A DNA stretch of 64,000 nucleotides from Lepidurus packardi (GCA_023053545.1 JAKZAN010000001.1:9878565-9942564), one strand, 5' to 3'. Counted from the first letter of the stretch, positions 36,101 through 47,433 are shown. Notes: generated by a model not told the origin, from the letters alone. Translations and numbers: made by a program.

Positions 36101-39100
36101 AATGAGCCTCAAAAGCCTTCGAATTGCTTCAATAATCCTATAATAACATAATATTACAAAAATGCCTAAATTAATTCTAAATTAATGCTAATCTAACTGA
36201 ACGGGTGACAGAATTTACTTGGGATCCCCGAGCTCCGACAACTGATACAGCAGCTCAAAAACTTGTCCACCAGACGCCATGACGACTCCAGGTAAATTTT
36301 TTTCCTGGTCCATATGGAAGCTCAAAAGAGCTGAAGTGGGCGTGGCTGCTGCAGTAGCAGAAGCCTCTTCGGCTGTGGCCGCACCTGCACTTGCGCTAGC
36401 ACTGCTGCTAGAGGGCGCAGGAGTTTGGGGCAATTCGTCCCAGTTTTCTTTCAGCTTTTGAAGAAAAGTCATTCATTAATTTTAAATAATTTCGAACCGT
36501 TTGAAACTGATTTTTTTCCCCTTTACCTCGGCCACTGGACCTGCTGCGCCGCTCACGGTTGCACCAGCTGCCGAGGTTTCGATTAGCCAGGGCTGACCGT
36601 CCCAAGCCCCTAATTGATACAGCAATTTCTGGTCTTTGGCAGATTTATCTTTAGAAGAACTTGCAGAACGTGAACTTGAACCCGACCCTGGTACCAACCG
36701 GAACTGCTCTGCACTTAAACGGAGCATGTTTCCTACCCTGTTTTTCAATCCTCCGACACTTTCATTGGTATGAACCTATTTTTTAAATAAAATAAGGATG
36801 ATTAATTGATATTCTTACGTTCTACACTTAATTAAGAATAGAGTGTCGAAAGTTTTACTTGAAGGTTAAATTCCGTTTTGGCGTCTTCGTAAATTATATG
36901 CAAGGTCAAGGGCTGGCCATGGTAGGAAGCACCATGCGGTAAAATGGTCCGAGGGGCCGGGTGGGTTTCCTCGATGGTGGAAATGTAGCACTCGGCGAGG
37001 CAGAGTAGTCGATGGATATTTTGCAAGCAAGCAGACCTGAAAATGTGTTTAAAAATCGTCTTTATGAGGGAAGATGGGGTTTACTTCTTGGGCGAAGCCA
37101 TATGAGCTACTTCCGCCACTGCCATGGCAGTTAAGGTCTTCGTAGCGCTGTTCATAGCATTGGAAATAATTCCGCTGCCTGACGCGCTCAACATATTGTT
37201 CTGTAAATGTAAAACACACAATTTTAAATTAATTTTCTTTAAAACTTCCAATAATAGATTTTTGCAATGAATTACGAAAGTAAATAAATGTATACCTGCA
37301 AGCGTCTATAGCAGTCGCTGATAAATTTGCGGTGCAACGTCGCGGGGTCTTTCTTGAGTTTGGGTGACAAATGTAGATAGGAAATTTCCAAGATTTGCTG
37401 CATAGCTGCTCGCGCTAATTCCTCTTCCGGTGATTCTAATGCTAGCTGCCAAAAATAATCGATTCCGACAGGGTCCATTTTCTCTATCACCTTTACGATG
37501 CATTACATAATATCGTGAAATAGCAGAAATTAGTTAAAATACAAATAAATGAAAAATTAAGTTTTAAAGTACAGTGGTGACTCGCATAACGAACGCAATC
37601 CGTTCCAGGACGGCGTTCGTTATGCGGGATGCCGTTTCCCATAAATAACTGTGGGAATTATTTTGATCCGTTCCCGAGGCCGGTTCAAAATCGCGAAAAA
37701 TGGTAATTTTGCATTATGACACTGTGCATGCAACTACTTTTTTAAACCTATGAAATCACGCCCTACTGGCTTTGAACTCTTCTTCCTGTTGTTCTAAAGC
37801 TTGTGAGCTTGGTATTGGAGTGGATCTTTTAAGCTCTTCATAGAAGACCATACCTTCCTCACAAATTATTTCCTGCGTGGTTAAATCTCCTCTCATTAAT
37901 CCAAACCAACAGCAACCTGTCCATTTCATAACTAATGGATTCTCTGTGCACCAGTGAATAAATTCTAGACTCCCTTTGTCACCCTAGCTTTAGCTAAAAT
38001 TCTTCCTACTGTTGACTTGATCAGTCCATACTCAGCTGTAAGATCCACAATTTTAGCTCCTGAATCTTTTTTGTCTTCAATTTCTTGCTTCATTTAAATA
38101 GTAAGTACTTTTCTACTCTTCCCACTAACAGTCTTCCTAGGTGCCATTTTGACAACACTAAAATAAGCACTGAACTTTCTACAATTTCAAATATAAAAAA
38201 CAGAACAGAGCGCGTGTGCAGTTCGTAATGAGGAACCGCGTTCGTATTGCGGAACGTTTTCCGACCCGCGCTCGCATTCGTAATGCGGAACTTTCGTTAT
38301 GCGAGGCGTTCGTTGTGCGAGGCATCACTGTATATACAATTAAAATTACCGTTCCATCGCGGTTCATGTACTCATCCGCCATGTTGACGCAGGTAAAATA
38401 ACGTTTGAAGCATTCGAACCCTTTCGCGGTGATGAGGGCGGGGTCTAGCTTTAATAATTTATCTTTAAACAGCGAAGCGCAACAATCTGGCTGCAAATCA
38501 CCCCAGCACTTGGAAAACCACTCGAAACACAGCTAAAAACAAACGAATTTATTATATTTTTCGCTTTGAAAATATAATCAAGTAGATTACTTCGCGATCG
38601 GCCAGGCAGACATGAGGTCCAGTCATGAGCGTTTCCCAGATTTCTTTGCTTCTCATCCAGCTGAGATACAAACCAGCTTCTTCCAGGATAAACGTCAGCA
38701 AATCCAAATGCGCTTCCATAAACTATTAGAAACCAAATAATGTATTTTGCATTCATCTTCGTTGTATTTTACTTTGGAACACGAACCTGTTGATGAATAT
38801 AACGTCCATCCACTTTCACTTCCGGTCCCAGTGGTTGTGACAAAGCTTTAGCAGCTTGCACAGCCTGGCCATGGCATTTGCTAAGCGAAGTTGTTAATAA
38901 GCGTAGCAAATCGTTGCTGCTATTCAGCTCCATCAACGCGGCCTACGTAAAACAACAGAAACCAATAAGGAAATAATAATAAAATAAATACAATTCACCT
39001 TATCTGGTTTGTGGTACACGCCTGTGCCTTTTGTAATGGATTTGGCCAGTAGCAAGAGATGCTGGAGTGCTGGTAATGTACCAGTATTTTTCTTAACGCT

Positions 39101-41176
39101 GTCGATACAGCGCTGGATGTAAGTTTTGCGGACTTGGTCTTTTGAAGGCAATTCCGCGAGCACATTCAAGTGTTCTTCCAGTGCCCGTTCCACCAAATGC
39201 TCGGGCAAAGCAGGGCCGTGGGCCAAATCCCACAATACTTCGAGTACTTTGCCGGCCGTTTTATTGAGCCGGGATTCTTTGCCAATTTGCCCCAATAAGG
39301 ACAGCAGTTTATCCCGCAGTCGATCATTGGCAGTCTGCCATTTCTATTAATAAGCAAAAATCAATCGAGGTAGCCAAAATAACGCAAATTAATTTTTAAC
39401 ATGGTTTTAAGAAAAGGAAAGTTACTTCTTGAACCAAGCTGAAGAGATGCTGACAAACACAAGGAGTGAGTTTGGAAGCAGCGGCTGCTAATAAGCTATG
39501 AACGTTATCTAACGCATGGGTGCTTTTATCAGCCAACGCCCAAATGGCGCCCACTTCTTCTGCGTTCAAGCGAGGGCCCAAAAATTCCACTAAACCTTTA
39601 ATTCGCTCACTGTACTGTACGTGGTCCAGATTTCCTAGAAAATGTACGGAATTAGAGAACACTATCGATAAAAAAATAATGGCAACTTACCTTCGAGGGC
39701 GATGGAGAGCACTTTGCTGTTGGACATCCAATCTGCGATTTTCTCAGAGGGAATTGCGGATTTTTTAGGCGAGGAAGCTTCTGCTTCTTCTATCATTCGA
39801 GACACTTCTTTGAGGGCGTTCATCCGCGTATGGAAGTAGGGAGTTTTCAACATCCGAAGCACGATATCCAGTCGCAATTGATGAATCCTGTCCAGCATGT
39901 CGCTCCATAAGCTCCGACAGAGCAGCTGCAAAGATACTAGTAAATCCAAGACTGCAGTAATATCCTAAAAGAGACAATAACGTATAATTTATCCAAACTC
40001 ACTAAAATAGCAAAATATAAGGTGACGGAAGACAAGGCAAATTACCCTGTTTTTCAAATCTGCGTCTTCCAAGGCAGAAACAAAGCTCACAGCCCTTTCC
40101 ATGCAGTTGGACAGAAGGGAGCAAATCACACTGCTGTTGAGTAATTCAGCACAGAGTCCTAAGGGCATTAAAAGCGCTGACATGAACATGGCATCCAAAT
40201 TCTCGCGCTGAAAGGCTTCCTGGATTAACCCAAAGCCATGTTTGAGCCCAAATTGGTTTAGCAAATCCACCAACCACCCAAAAGGATCCTTTCCCCACCA
40301 AAGGAAAGATAACATTTGTTTCTTTCTTTCATTAACTGAAACCTACTTGCGTGAGACTGACGGGACTTACAGCGAAATGTTGGTTTTGACCTAACATTTC
40401 GTCCCATTGGGCTTCATCAGGTAACTGCGAACGGTTCTTTATGTTCCATTCACTCTCACGGTTGCACATCTATTTGAGAAGGAAATAAAATAAAAGGAGA
40501 TTAAAGGGAGAGAGAGAAAAACGAACTTACTAGAGTGAACGTGGAGGTTAACATGGGCACGGGAATGTTGCCCTGTTTCATATGTGCAATAACCAGATCC
40601 ATAAACAATTCCAACATGCTAAAAATGCCTTGCTGGATGTCCGGGCCCCATTTATGGACTGCGTTAGTTGACAGGAGTTTGGCGAAGGCTTCAGGCATGC
40701 AACGGTCTACAAACCGGCGATAATTCTCGTCGCTGTCAGCTGTGCCGTTTTCGACCAAGCGGATAGAAGCAACAAGACATTTCCATAGTGACTCGTCTTT
40801 CTTGTACGGGATGGACCATTGGTCGGTGAAAACGCGCGTTTCGAGCTCGTACAAATTCGTTTCTGGGAAGTTTTCATCCATGGCCTAATTACCAAGAATG
40901 GGCTTAACGAGTAAAGCTAGAATATTACATTTTTACTTGACCGCTGTTTTCATCGTCATAATTCAAAGGTCCAGCTGATGGAACGATACGCGCATCAGTT
41001 GTGTCTAGGGAAACGTCGTCCATAGTACCGTACGAGGGCAACTGCTGGTCATTGGTCAAAATAGCCACTGCTTCACTCAGGTCATTCTTTGCTAATCTAA
41101 GGGCGCGTTTGACTTCACTGATGTCCGGAAATCCCATGCTCATAAGCGTGGAGATGTGATCGTCTTCGACATCCAT
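30117..41176 (-). CDS. USP24: Ubiquitin carboxyl-terminal hydrolase 24 (USP24)
   Basis: A gene of roughly 35 exons. The N-terminus is a UBA domain (exon 40937-41176: [32 protein letters not shown]). Long alpha-helical repeats follow, then a ubiquitin-like segment near 36.5-37.0 kb ([19 protein letters not shown]). The USP catalytic core has the Cys box NAGATCYMN (catalytic Cys codon 33945-33947), two CxxC zinc ribbons (CKEC in the exon near 33450-33590 and CEEC in the exon near 33255-33395), and the His box [17 protein letters not shown] (His codon 32771-32773). After it, helical repeats end in the family FQRTTSAQ motif and an acidic tail with stop at 30117-30119. USP24 removes ubiquitin from substrates such as DDB2 and MCL1 in mammals (family knowledge). 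Ser/Ala-rich low-complexity stretches are inserted near 35.0-36.5 kb. Not every splice site was resolved, notably the exon beginning near 40306. One intron carries a Tigger-like element. Confidence 0.95.
37572..38330 (-). mobile_element. Tigger/pogo-like element (759 bp) in a USP24 intron
   Basis: Terminal inverted repeats start CAGTGGTGACTCGCATAACG on the left and, read inward from the right, CAGTGATGCCTCGCACAACG. The target duplication is TA on both sides (37570-37571, 38331-38332), as for Tc1/mariner-pogo. On the minus strand it retains a short interrupted frame starting [13 protein letters not shown], then [18 protein letters not shown], which resembles the CENP-B-type helix-turn-helix of Tigger transposases, followed by a C-terminal-like piece. 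The DDE catalytic core is missing, so this is an internally deleted copy. It begins about 18 bp downstream of the USP24 splice donor. Confidence 0.85.
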
Positions 41177-41510
41177 TTCTTCCCCGCTTGAAAAGCTGAC
41201 TCGGCGACGTTTATGAATTTTGGAAGACGTGATGAGACTACTGCTTTAAATTAAAAATTCAAAGAACTGTAAAATACACGTAATAAAATTTAAGCAATAG
41301 ATCTATTTTAAGCACACAATTTCTTCATTTTTCGCTCAAAACACGCTGCTGCACGCGTGTTTACTACGCTTTTGGGCGTGGGCGGGTTTCCGGATGCTGG
41401 GAGGAATCAGATCGCGAATAGCTTCAATCATTGAATGCTGCTGGTCAGTCTAAAAAACAAAGCTTGCTTGATGAAAAACTTAATATACTATGTAAGGGCC
41501 CTTGTTTGAC
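41177..41510. other. Upstream region of USP24
   Basis: 334 bp between the USP24 start codon and tRNA-Ala copy 1. It should hold the USP24 promoter and 5' UTR, possibly with a 5' exon near 41330-41450 (a basic open frame on the minus strand). I see no defined motif. Confidence 0.35.
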
Positions 41511-41583
41511 GGGGGTGTAGCTCAAATGGTAGAGCGCTCGCTTAGCATGCGAGAGGCACGGGGATCGATACCCCGCATCTCCA
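41511..41583 (+). tRNA. tRNA-Ala (AGC), copy 1, intact
   Basis: 73 nt without the CCA tail. The acceptor stem pairs GGGGGTG with CATCTCC and includes the G3:U70 wobble that identifies alanine tRNA. D-arm GCTC/GAGC, anticodon stem CTCGC/GCGAG with loop TTAGCAT (anticodon AGC), and T-stem CGGGG/CCCCG are all intact. A-box and B-box positions are conserved, so it should be transcribed by RNA polymerase III. Identical in sequence to copy 5. Confidence 0.95.
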
Positions 41584-41654
41584 GGTTTTGTTTGCTTTTA
41601 ATCTTTCTTAACATAATAAACACCTTATGAGTATGTCCGTGGAAAGATAAACTA

Positions 41655-42341
41655 CAGTGAAAACCGCTTATCACGAAACATTTGGAATCTCGGAGGAACG
41701 AAATGATAGTTTTGCTGAGACAAAATATTTTTGGACGACAAAATACTTTTGTCTTCTTAACATCTGTCTCCCTCTGCCAATGGGAAGCGTTGTAGAGTCT
41801 CTAGAAACCTAAGTTCGCAACATCCCCGACTTAAGTTCAAATTTTTATTTTTCTCGACCCAACAGTCTGTGGGCAGTCAAAACATTTCAATTTTATTTAA
41901 TCTGTTAAAGTGCTTTAAAATGTATTATTTGTGCTTTAAAATGTATAGACTGTCAATGTACTAGTATAAACTTGAATATGAACTCTGTTATCACGTGTTG
42001 CGAATGACCTTTTCAGGGACGTTGGTCTTGGCTAATTTGCATGTTTGGGAGTAAGTGGCGGATTCTTGGCAAAGGGCGAGGTCGGGTCAATGAAGGACCA
42101 ACTTTGAAAGAAGCATATTCGCTAAGAAAGGTCGCCAAGTGGTATAAAAAGACAAGCAAATGTAAAAAAAGGGCTGTCCAGTTTTGGACAGTAAAGGAAA
42201 TAAAGCTTTTGGAAAAGGCGAACCGCGACAAACGACAGGTTTTTTTATTAACTATGTTTTTTTACAATCTTTTAGCACGAATTCCTTTTAACACGAAAAA
42301 TATTTCGGGCCCTTCGATTTCGTGTTAAGCGGTTTTCACGG
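41655..42341. mobile_element. Decayed pogo-like element between tRNA copies
   Basis: The left end reads CAGTGAAAACCGCTTATCACG after a TA; the right end, read inward, has GTGAAAACCGCTTAACACGAA. The inverted repeats are about 20 bp, and the terminal bases on the right are altered (CACGGTG), so the TA duplication cannot be confirmed there. The interior has open frames without recognisable transposase motifs. The CAGT start and pogo-style ends suggest a second Tigger/pogo family. Confidence 0.6.
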
Positions 42342-42404
42342 TGCTTTTTTTAAACCGGGTGCGTACCATTCGAACTGAGTGGATGAACCCCAGCACCACC
42401 TAAC

Positions 42405-42477
42405 GGGGGTGTAGCTCAAATGGTAGAGCGCTCGGTTAGCATGCGAGAGGCACGGGGATCGATACCCCGGATCACCA
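42405..42477 (+). pseudogene. tRNA-Ala (AGC), copy 2, degenerate
   Basis: Same length and anticodon loop as copy 1, but three base changes break pairing. The anticodon stem is CTCGG/GCGAG (one mismatch). In the acceptor stem GGGGGTG faces GATCACC, so position 70 is A (G3:U70 lost) and the 7-66 pair is G-G. Loss of G3:U70 would prevent normal alanylation, so I call it a tRNA pseudogene. Confidence 0.75.
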
Positions 42478-42556
42478 GGTTTCTATTTCTGTTTAATTGT
42501 TCTAAACAACGACGTTGTAATTTCGGCCTGCACGAAGCGTTTACTTTCGATGCCTG

Positions 42557-43150
42557 ATGTCCAAGACACCAAGCTTGTCCACCTTACGCGAACTGCTCGA
42601 CACCCGCAACGTCCATGTCCGAAACTTAAGCTCTCTCGGAGTAACTACAGGCCATTTCAGCGCTCTACTTGGCCCTGTTTTGCTTTCAAAACTCCCGCCA
42701 GAAAACCGTCTCTTATGTATTAGTCACGCCAAAGCAGATTCGAGTAACGTAGACCTACTTCTAGATTCCTGAAGGAAGAACTGGACTCAAGAGAGCGCAA
42801 CCAGTCATTTGATCGAGCCGAACCTGAAGCTCACCTGAAACCTGGACCGGAGACCGAAGAAGGAACCACAGGCGCCTTAGCACCACCGCAACCGGAATTT
42901 CGAAGAATTGCCTTTAATGCACAGTCACACCATTTTCAGCCATCCTAAGCTCATTTTGGAAAAACGCGCATTTTTGAAGAAGGAGGCCGATGCTTTAATT
43001 GTACAAGGAAGGGACACCGAATCAGCGAATGCTCAACATCACAATCAACGTGCAAGGGCCTTCACCGTACCTCAATTTGTGTAAGAAACCCTAACCCAGA
43101 ACCGAAACCTGAACATGTTTTGTGTACTGGTTTCGAAAGATTCGCTACTA
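42557..43150 (+). pseudogene. BEL/Pao retrotransposon Gag fragment
   Basis: The first frame (42557-42772) reads like the Gag region of BEL/Pao elements: LRELLDTRNVHVRNLSSLGV, then LGPVLLSKLP. A shifted frame supplies a CCHC zinc knuckle, CFNCTRKGHRISEC (about 42989-43036), followed by a second Cys/His cluster (CKGLHRTSIC) typical of the same family. Stops and frame changes separate the pieces, and no protease, reverse transcriptase or LTR is recognised. It is a dead fragment. Confidence 0.7.
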
Positions 43151-44210
43151 ATTAACTGTACTGATTTTGCACGAGATTTTAGAAGTCTAAAGTTATGATT
43201 TGGTACACATTCGGCCATTTTACCACGAGGAATACGCTGTGGAACACGACTTGGCAACGCTGCGCTCACCAACGCACACCAACTCCGGCGTTTGGAACTA
43301 CAGCCGCTCCCTTACAACGTTGCCTTTTCAGGTTTTTATTAAGCTTTTGGACAAAATCGTGCACCTTATTGCGCAAATGAGAGCTAGAATGTTTCCAGCA
43401 TCGACAATGAGTATACCTGTAAGCTTTCATTAGGATACTTTAAGTCCATCATGCAATTTTTTAAAAAGGCAATCGTCTTAGTTTCGTTAGTTATGGCAAA
43501 ACACACGGACAAATCGTCCTACAACCTAGTCCAAATTGTTTACCCAACATTACGTTCTGTACACTTGGAAGAGCCTCTAGTTCTCGTGGTATTTTGGTCT
43601 TATTTTTCGTCTTCTTGAAGCGTACAATGCATCATTTGATAACCAGGACACTAGCATATCTAATTAGTAATTTTGGGCTAGAGTTTTGTCTGCACATGAC
43701 GCGAAAAATAAAGAGCAGAAAAGTGGCTAAACTGTCCTGTGCACTATGTGCACTGCGTACAGTGCTGTACACGAGATTCTAATTTCCAAATGACCCATTC
43801 TAACACTGGACTCTTAATAGTCTAAATTCAAACATGAATATTGTTTATCAAATTAATCTACTTCAAAAGTTCCATTGAGAATATTTTATCCAAAAAATAC
43901 AGTGCTGAACATAACTATAATCGCCATTTTACATTAAAAAAGGAAATGCAATTACTAAGAAAGATGATCCTGATTTGCTGGTTGACACTGGGTTGGGCGA
44001 TTTGCCAAGCCGCGACTTTCGATATAACTGCGAGTTGGACGAAGCTAGTCTCAAGATTAAAATACCAAATTGGTTCTTAAAAGGAAAATTTGGATCAAAC
44101 GCAGAATATTAGCAAACGTACAAAATTATTTCAAAGAAATTGAAAATAAATCTTTAGTTCTGAAAAAAGATGAATAATTTCTGTTTGAATGGATAACCAC
44201 ATGATCCACC
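43151..44210. other. Intergenic DNA, possibly more retroelement debris
   Basis: About 1 kb with short unrelated frames. A frame at 43946-44080 starts with a hydrophobic, signal-like stretch but ends after 44 codons and is not supported. Nothing else is recognised. Confidence 0.3.
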
Positions 44211-44263
44211 TTAAAGCTCCTGTATACCTCATCTTATTGATAGGAAAGAGTCACAGTTGGCAC
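44211..44263. mobile_element. TTAA piggyBac-like MITE, copy A, left part
   Basis: This begins TTAAAGCTCCTGTATACC and continues ATTGATAGGAAAGAGTCACAG, the family end seen at the right of copy B (49366-49868) in inverse orientation. It is interrupted at 44264 by the P-like element and resumes at 45723. Confidence 0.7.
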
Positions 44264-45722
44264 CACAGTATAAAGGTTTCACAGTATGGTAACTGGGGGT
44301 ATCTTCCAATGTAAAGGGATTAACACGATTTTCTCGGTCTCAAGGGGATGTGGGGGTAACACGGAACATAGGAGGGATGGATTCACAGACTTGCCCATCC
44401 TACCCCAGAAGTAGGCATTCCAAATCTACTACAAGAAGGGTTCGAAAAGAGAACAAAACATTCACAAAACGGGGGACTGGTGACCTTTCTCTCGAGGGAG
44501 TTTGGGGCTGACGTAAGATTCGACTAGCATTGCGCGATTTTGAAAGTTTTTCTCCCGGAAATGATTATGCTGGATCTTGGTATTAAAGTCTTACGGTAAA
44601 AGTCTTTCACTTCGCATTGCTTGCTAATCCGCAAAGAAAGACAAGCACTTGCTACGTTCTACTGTTTTTAATTTCAGACCCGGTCTCTTCAGACTCGGTC
44701 TTCCGTTCCGCTTTTGTCTTTAGAAGATTTTCAAGAAAACGCCAAATTTCGCGAGGGAACAGAGGCGATAAGAGAAGAAGTTGAGTGGCATCCGGACGAG
44801 TTAAAGGAGACGGGTTTTGTTTACGTTGTTGGGTATTTTTTGCGTAAAATTTTTCAGCGCCATGATTGTCAGTTTTGCAAGTCTCGTACTGTACAGTGTA
44901 ACCCAGCATCCGCTCATACGTACACCGAGGAAAGGGCGTACAGTAAGCGACCTTCATGTGGAAGCTTAATAGTCCCGAGCGAGGCCTTTTTATTCAGTAT
45001 CTTTTTAAGTGTGAGTCCGCTTTTCAGGAAACTTATCAGGAATCCTTTTGTGAGCCAGGGATAGTTAGTGTTATTGTTGCTAAACTTAAACTGCTTGGTT
45101 TATCGGAATTGACATGCGAAGCTTTTCCAGTTGATTATTTTTTTAATTTGTTCGTTCGAGTTAGGATTTACTATACACTTAAAGAAGAAAATGTTGCTGT
45201 AGCAGAAAGAGCCGTAGTTAAACGTGTTAAGAAAAATACTAAACTTGCAAAAGTTAGTAACATTTAGGAATAGTTGTAAAGTACCAATGTAATGGATAAC
45301 TCGTATATAGACATAAATAGTCATAACAACACATATAGACATTAATATACATGGGTATTTTATAGTATATGGGGTTAAACCTGTATACTATAAAACACCT
45401 ATGTATGGGTTGCAAAATAGACTGCCTCCTCGTGGTGCAACCTGGGTAACGCGAAATAGTCTATAATGTGTAAACGTGTTGTGCTTTGACCTAGTTAATT
45501 CATCTTTTATTTTAAGCTCACATAGTTTAAAGCAATAGATTTAAATTACGCGCTTTGTAAACCGTCGTGACCTTTTTTGAACTGCACTGGGAGGTTTGCG
45601 AATGTACCCTTTCATTTTCTGGCCTTTTACCTGAATATTACTCGGGGGACCGAGAAGGTCGTCAGAAAACCTTAACATTGGAAGATAGCCCTGTTAGCAT
45701 ACTGTGAAACCTCTATACTGTG
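44264..45722 (+). mobile_element. P-element-like DNA transposon, internally decayed (1459 bp)
   Basis: Both ends read CACAGTATAAAGG / CACAGTATAGAGG inward, and similarity of the terminal inverted repeats extends about 80 bp. A perfect 8-bp target duplication, GTTGGCAC, flanks it (44256-44263 and 45723-45730). The inside carries a C-terminal transposase-like remnant on the plus strand (44714-45267) split by one frameshift. Together, 8-bp duplication, ends starting CA and that remnant fit the P superfamily. The THAP DNA-binding and catalytic parts are missing, so the copy cannot move by itself. Confidence 0.72.
44714..45267 (+). pseudogene. Frameshifted C-terminal P-type transposase remnant
   Basis: The first frame (44714-45064) contains VVGYFLRKIFQRHDCQFC, resembling the AGY-x-x-RK..C..C stretch near the C-terminus of P-element and THAP9 transposases, then SLIVPSEAF. 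The second frame (to 45267) carries the matching continuation FKCESAFQETYQ and a last helix with VRVRIYYTLKEEN and a Lys-rich end. A single-base shift around 44990-45010 separates them. The assignment is by pattern; no database search was possible. Confidence 0.6.
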
Positions 45723-46139
45723 GTTGGCACTGATAGTTTTTATTGTTTTGCGTAAGGCTTGCGTAAGAAAGTAAGAACAGAAATAGACAGTTAATTGCCG
45801 GCTAAGTTTCAACGTTTGTTATGCTTCTGAAAAGTACGACTTGTCACCACACTTTGCTGTAGCACCACAATGTATCAAATCAAGTAGTCAAACTTTCGGA
45901 ACAAGATTTCTCGAAAATGGCTTGTCAGATTTTGAAAGCAAACTAAAACAAAAATTGTATTTTACTAGTAACTAGTGCACAATCAAAGGAAAGATTTTTA
46001 AGTAACGTATTTCTCATAGTTACAAACTTCATTTGCATATTGCTAATTAACTACCCACTAGAAAAAAAATCGTGCATTGATTGTACACTACTTGTTAGCC
46101 AACTCAGTAACATTGTAAAAGCATTTTTTCATCAAATCA
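45723..46139. mobile_element. TTAA piggyBac-like MITE, copy A, right part
   Basis: This continues the MITE interior: CACTGATAGTTTTTATTG, then the GCCGGCTAAGTTTCAACG block and the ATGCTTCTGAAAAGTACGAC block, ending near AAAAGCATTTTTTCATCAAA. The same blocks occur in reverse order in copy B. The terminal TTAA end is missing here, so the copy is truncated on the right. Confidence 0.7.
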
Positions 46140-46597
46140 CGACAGTGTAAAATATTTTCGGATCCCCTAAGTTGTGTACGATAAATCTTTATTCGCATTC
46201 TGAAATCCATAAGGCAGGATAAGGTTTAAGTTGTTGATTTTGTTACAGAATGAATCTGTACCATGCACTTGGTATGAGGTCATCTACATGCCCTCTATTG
46301 GTATGTAACCTTGAGGGCAGCTTTGCCTAATGAAAGGTCAGTTGAGTAAGGAAAAAGGGAGAGAGAGGCAGTCACAGATGAGCCTGTGTCCAGTTAGCAT
46401 TTGGTACCCACGCTTGTAGTCAAACGAGATCTTAGCAGAATATTAAAGACTAGAAGTCATACCAGCACACTTTATGTTTTATCGCTCAATTGCTCAATTG
46501 AGTACCTGTTCGATGCTGGGCGTTATCTAAATTAAATATATGTTTTGAAAAGTTCTATGACTTGAAAACGCTGAGCGTGATTGTAAGCCTATACCAC
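46140..46597. other. Intergenic DNA between transposon remnants
   Basis: About 460 bp with no gene, tRNA or repeat I can recognise. It lies between the truncated MITE copy A and a terminal fragment of the P-like family. Confidence 0.35.
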
Positions 46598-46890
46598 AGT
46601 ATAAAGGTTTTCACAGTATGGTAACTGGTGTATCTTCCAATGTAAAGGGATTAAGACGACTTTCTCGGTCCCCAGAGTAAATTTAAGGTAAAAGACCAGA
46701 ATATCGAAAGGTACATCCGCAAACCTCTCAGTACATTCGCAACCTCTCGTAATTTAAATCTATTGCTTTAAAATTTTTTAGCCTAAAGGAAATGGTTAAT
46801 TAACTAGATCAAAACACAATACATATAGATTATTTCACGCTACCCAGGTTGCACCACGAGGAACCAGTCTATTTTCCAACCCATACATAC
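46598..46890 (-). mobile_element. Second terminal fragment of the P-like element
   Basis: Beginning CACAGTATAAAGGTTTTCAC, this segment is the inverted counterpart of about 45400-45722, the right ~300 bp of the P-like element. Shared blocks include ATCTTCCAATGT, TTTCTCGGTCCCC, AATTTAAATCTATTGCTTTAA and GGTTGCACCACGAGGA. The similarity stops near the CCCATACAT block. With the full element it forms a ~300-bp inverted repeat separated by ~0.9 kb. Confidence 0.75.
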
Positions 46891-47029
46891 CCTATCACCC
46901 TATACCTAAGCTAGTTCTCTACTGGTAATAACTATCTCTGGTCCTCCACAGTCTACTAACTGCGCCTGCTGTTCGACCAATCCCAATCCGGCAAATTGCT
47001 TTTTTTTTTAAACCGCAACACCACCTAAT

Positions 47030-47102
47030 GGGGTTGTAGCTCAAATGGTAGAGCGCTCGCTTAGCATGCGAGAGGCACGGAGATCGATACTCCGCATCTC
47101 CA
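47030..47102 (+). tRNA. tRNA-Ala (AGC), copy 3, slightly diverged
   Basis: The anticodon arm is intact with AGC, and G3:U70 is kept. The T-stem is CGGAG/CTCCG, a compensated change relative to copy 1. The acceptor stem reads GGGGTTG, giving one T5-T68 mismatch. It could still be functional; the single mismatch leaves that open. Confidence 0.75.
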
Positions 47103-47250
47103 AGAGTTACGTTTTCTTAAATATTTCTTAACATACGTACATTTCCAGTGCGGAGCTTCTCGGAAATACGAATGACTTTTTTGTGACTGACTTTTTTGTA
47201 ACTGATGCGTGCCATCCGAACCGAAACCTTTTGGATGGGGCTTCATCTTA

Positions 47251-47323
47251 CGGGGTGTAGGTCAAATGGTAGAGCGCTCGCTTAGCATGCGAGAGGCACG
47301 GGGATCAATACCCCGCATCTCCA
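47251..47323 (+). pseudogene. tRNA-Ala (AGC), copy 4, diverged
   Basis: The anticodon arm and T-arm are intact. The first acceptor position is C opposite C72, and the D-stem reads GGTC against GAGC with one mismatch. The A-box is altered at the same place (TAGGTCAAATGG). The copy is probably weakly expressed or a pseudogene. Confidence 0.6.
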
Positions 47324-47433
47324 AATTAATTTTTGTTACTTTCAATATTTAGGATAATTAAAATTTAAAACTGTCAATTTTTCTAAAGTTAAACCACAGG
47401 GATCTCTAGTAGCTACATGAAATACTTTTCAAC

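Noticed and set aside
43946-44080. Short frame with a signal-like hydrophobic start
   Set aside because: Only 44 codons, no conserved motif, and surrounded by transposon debris.
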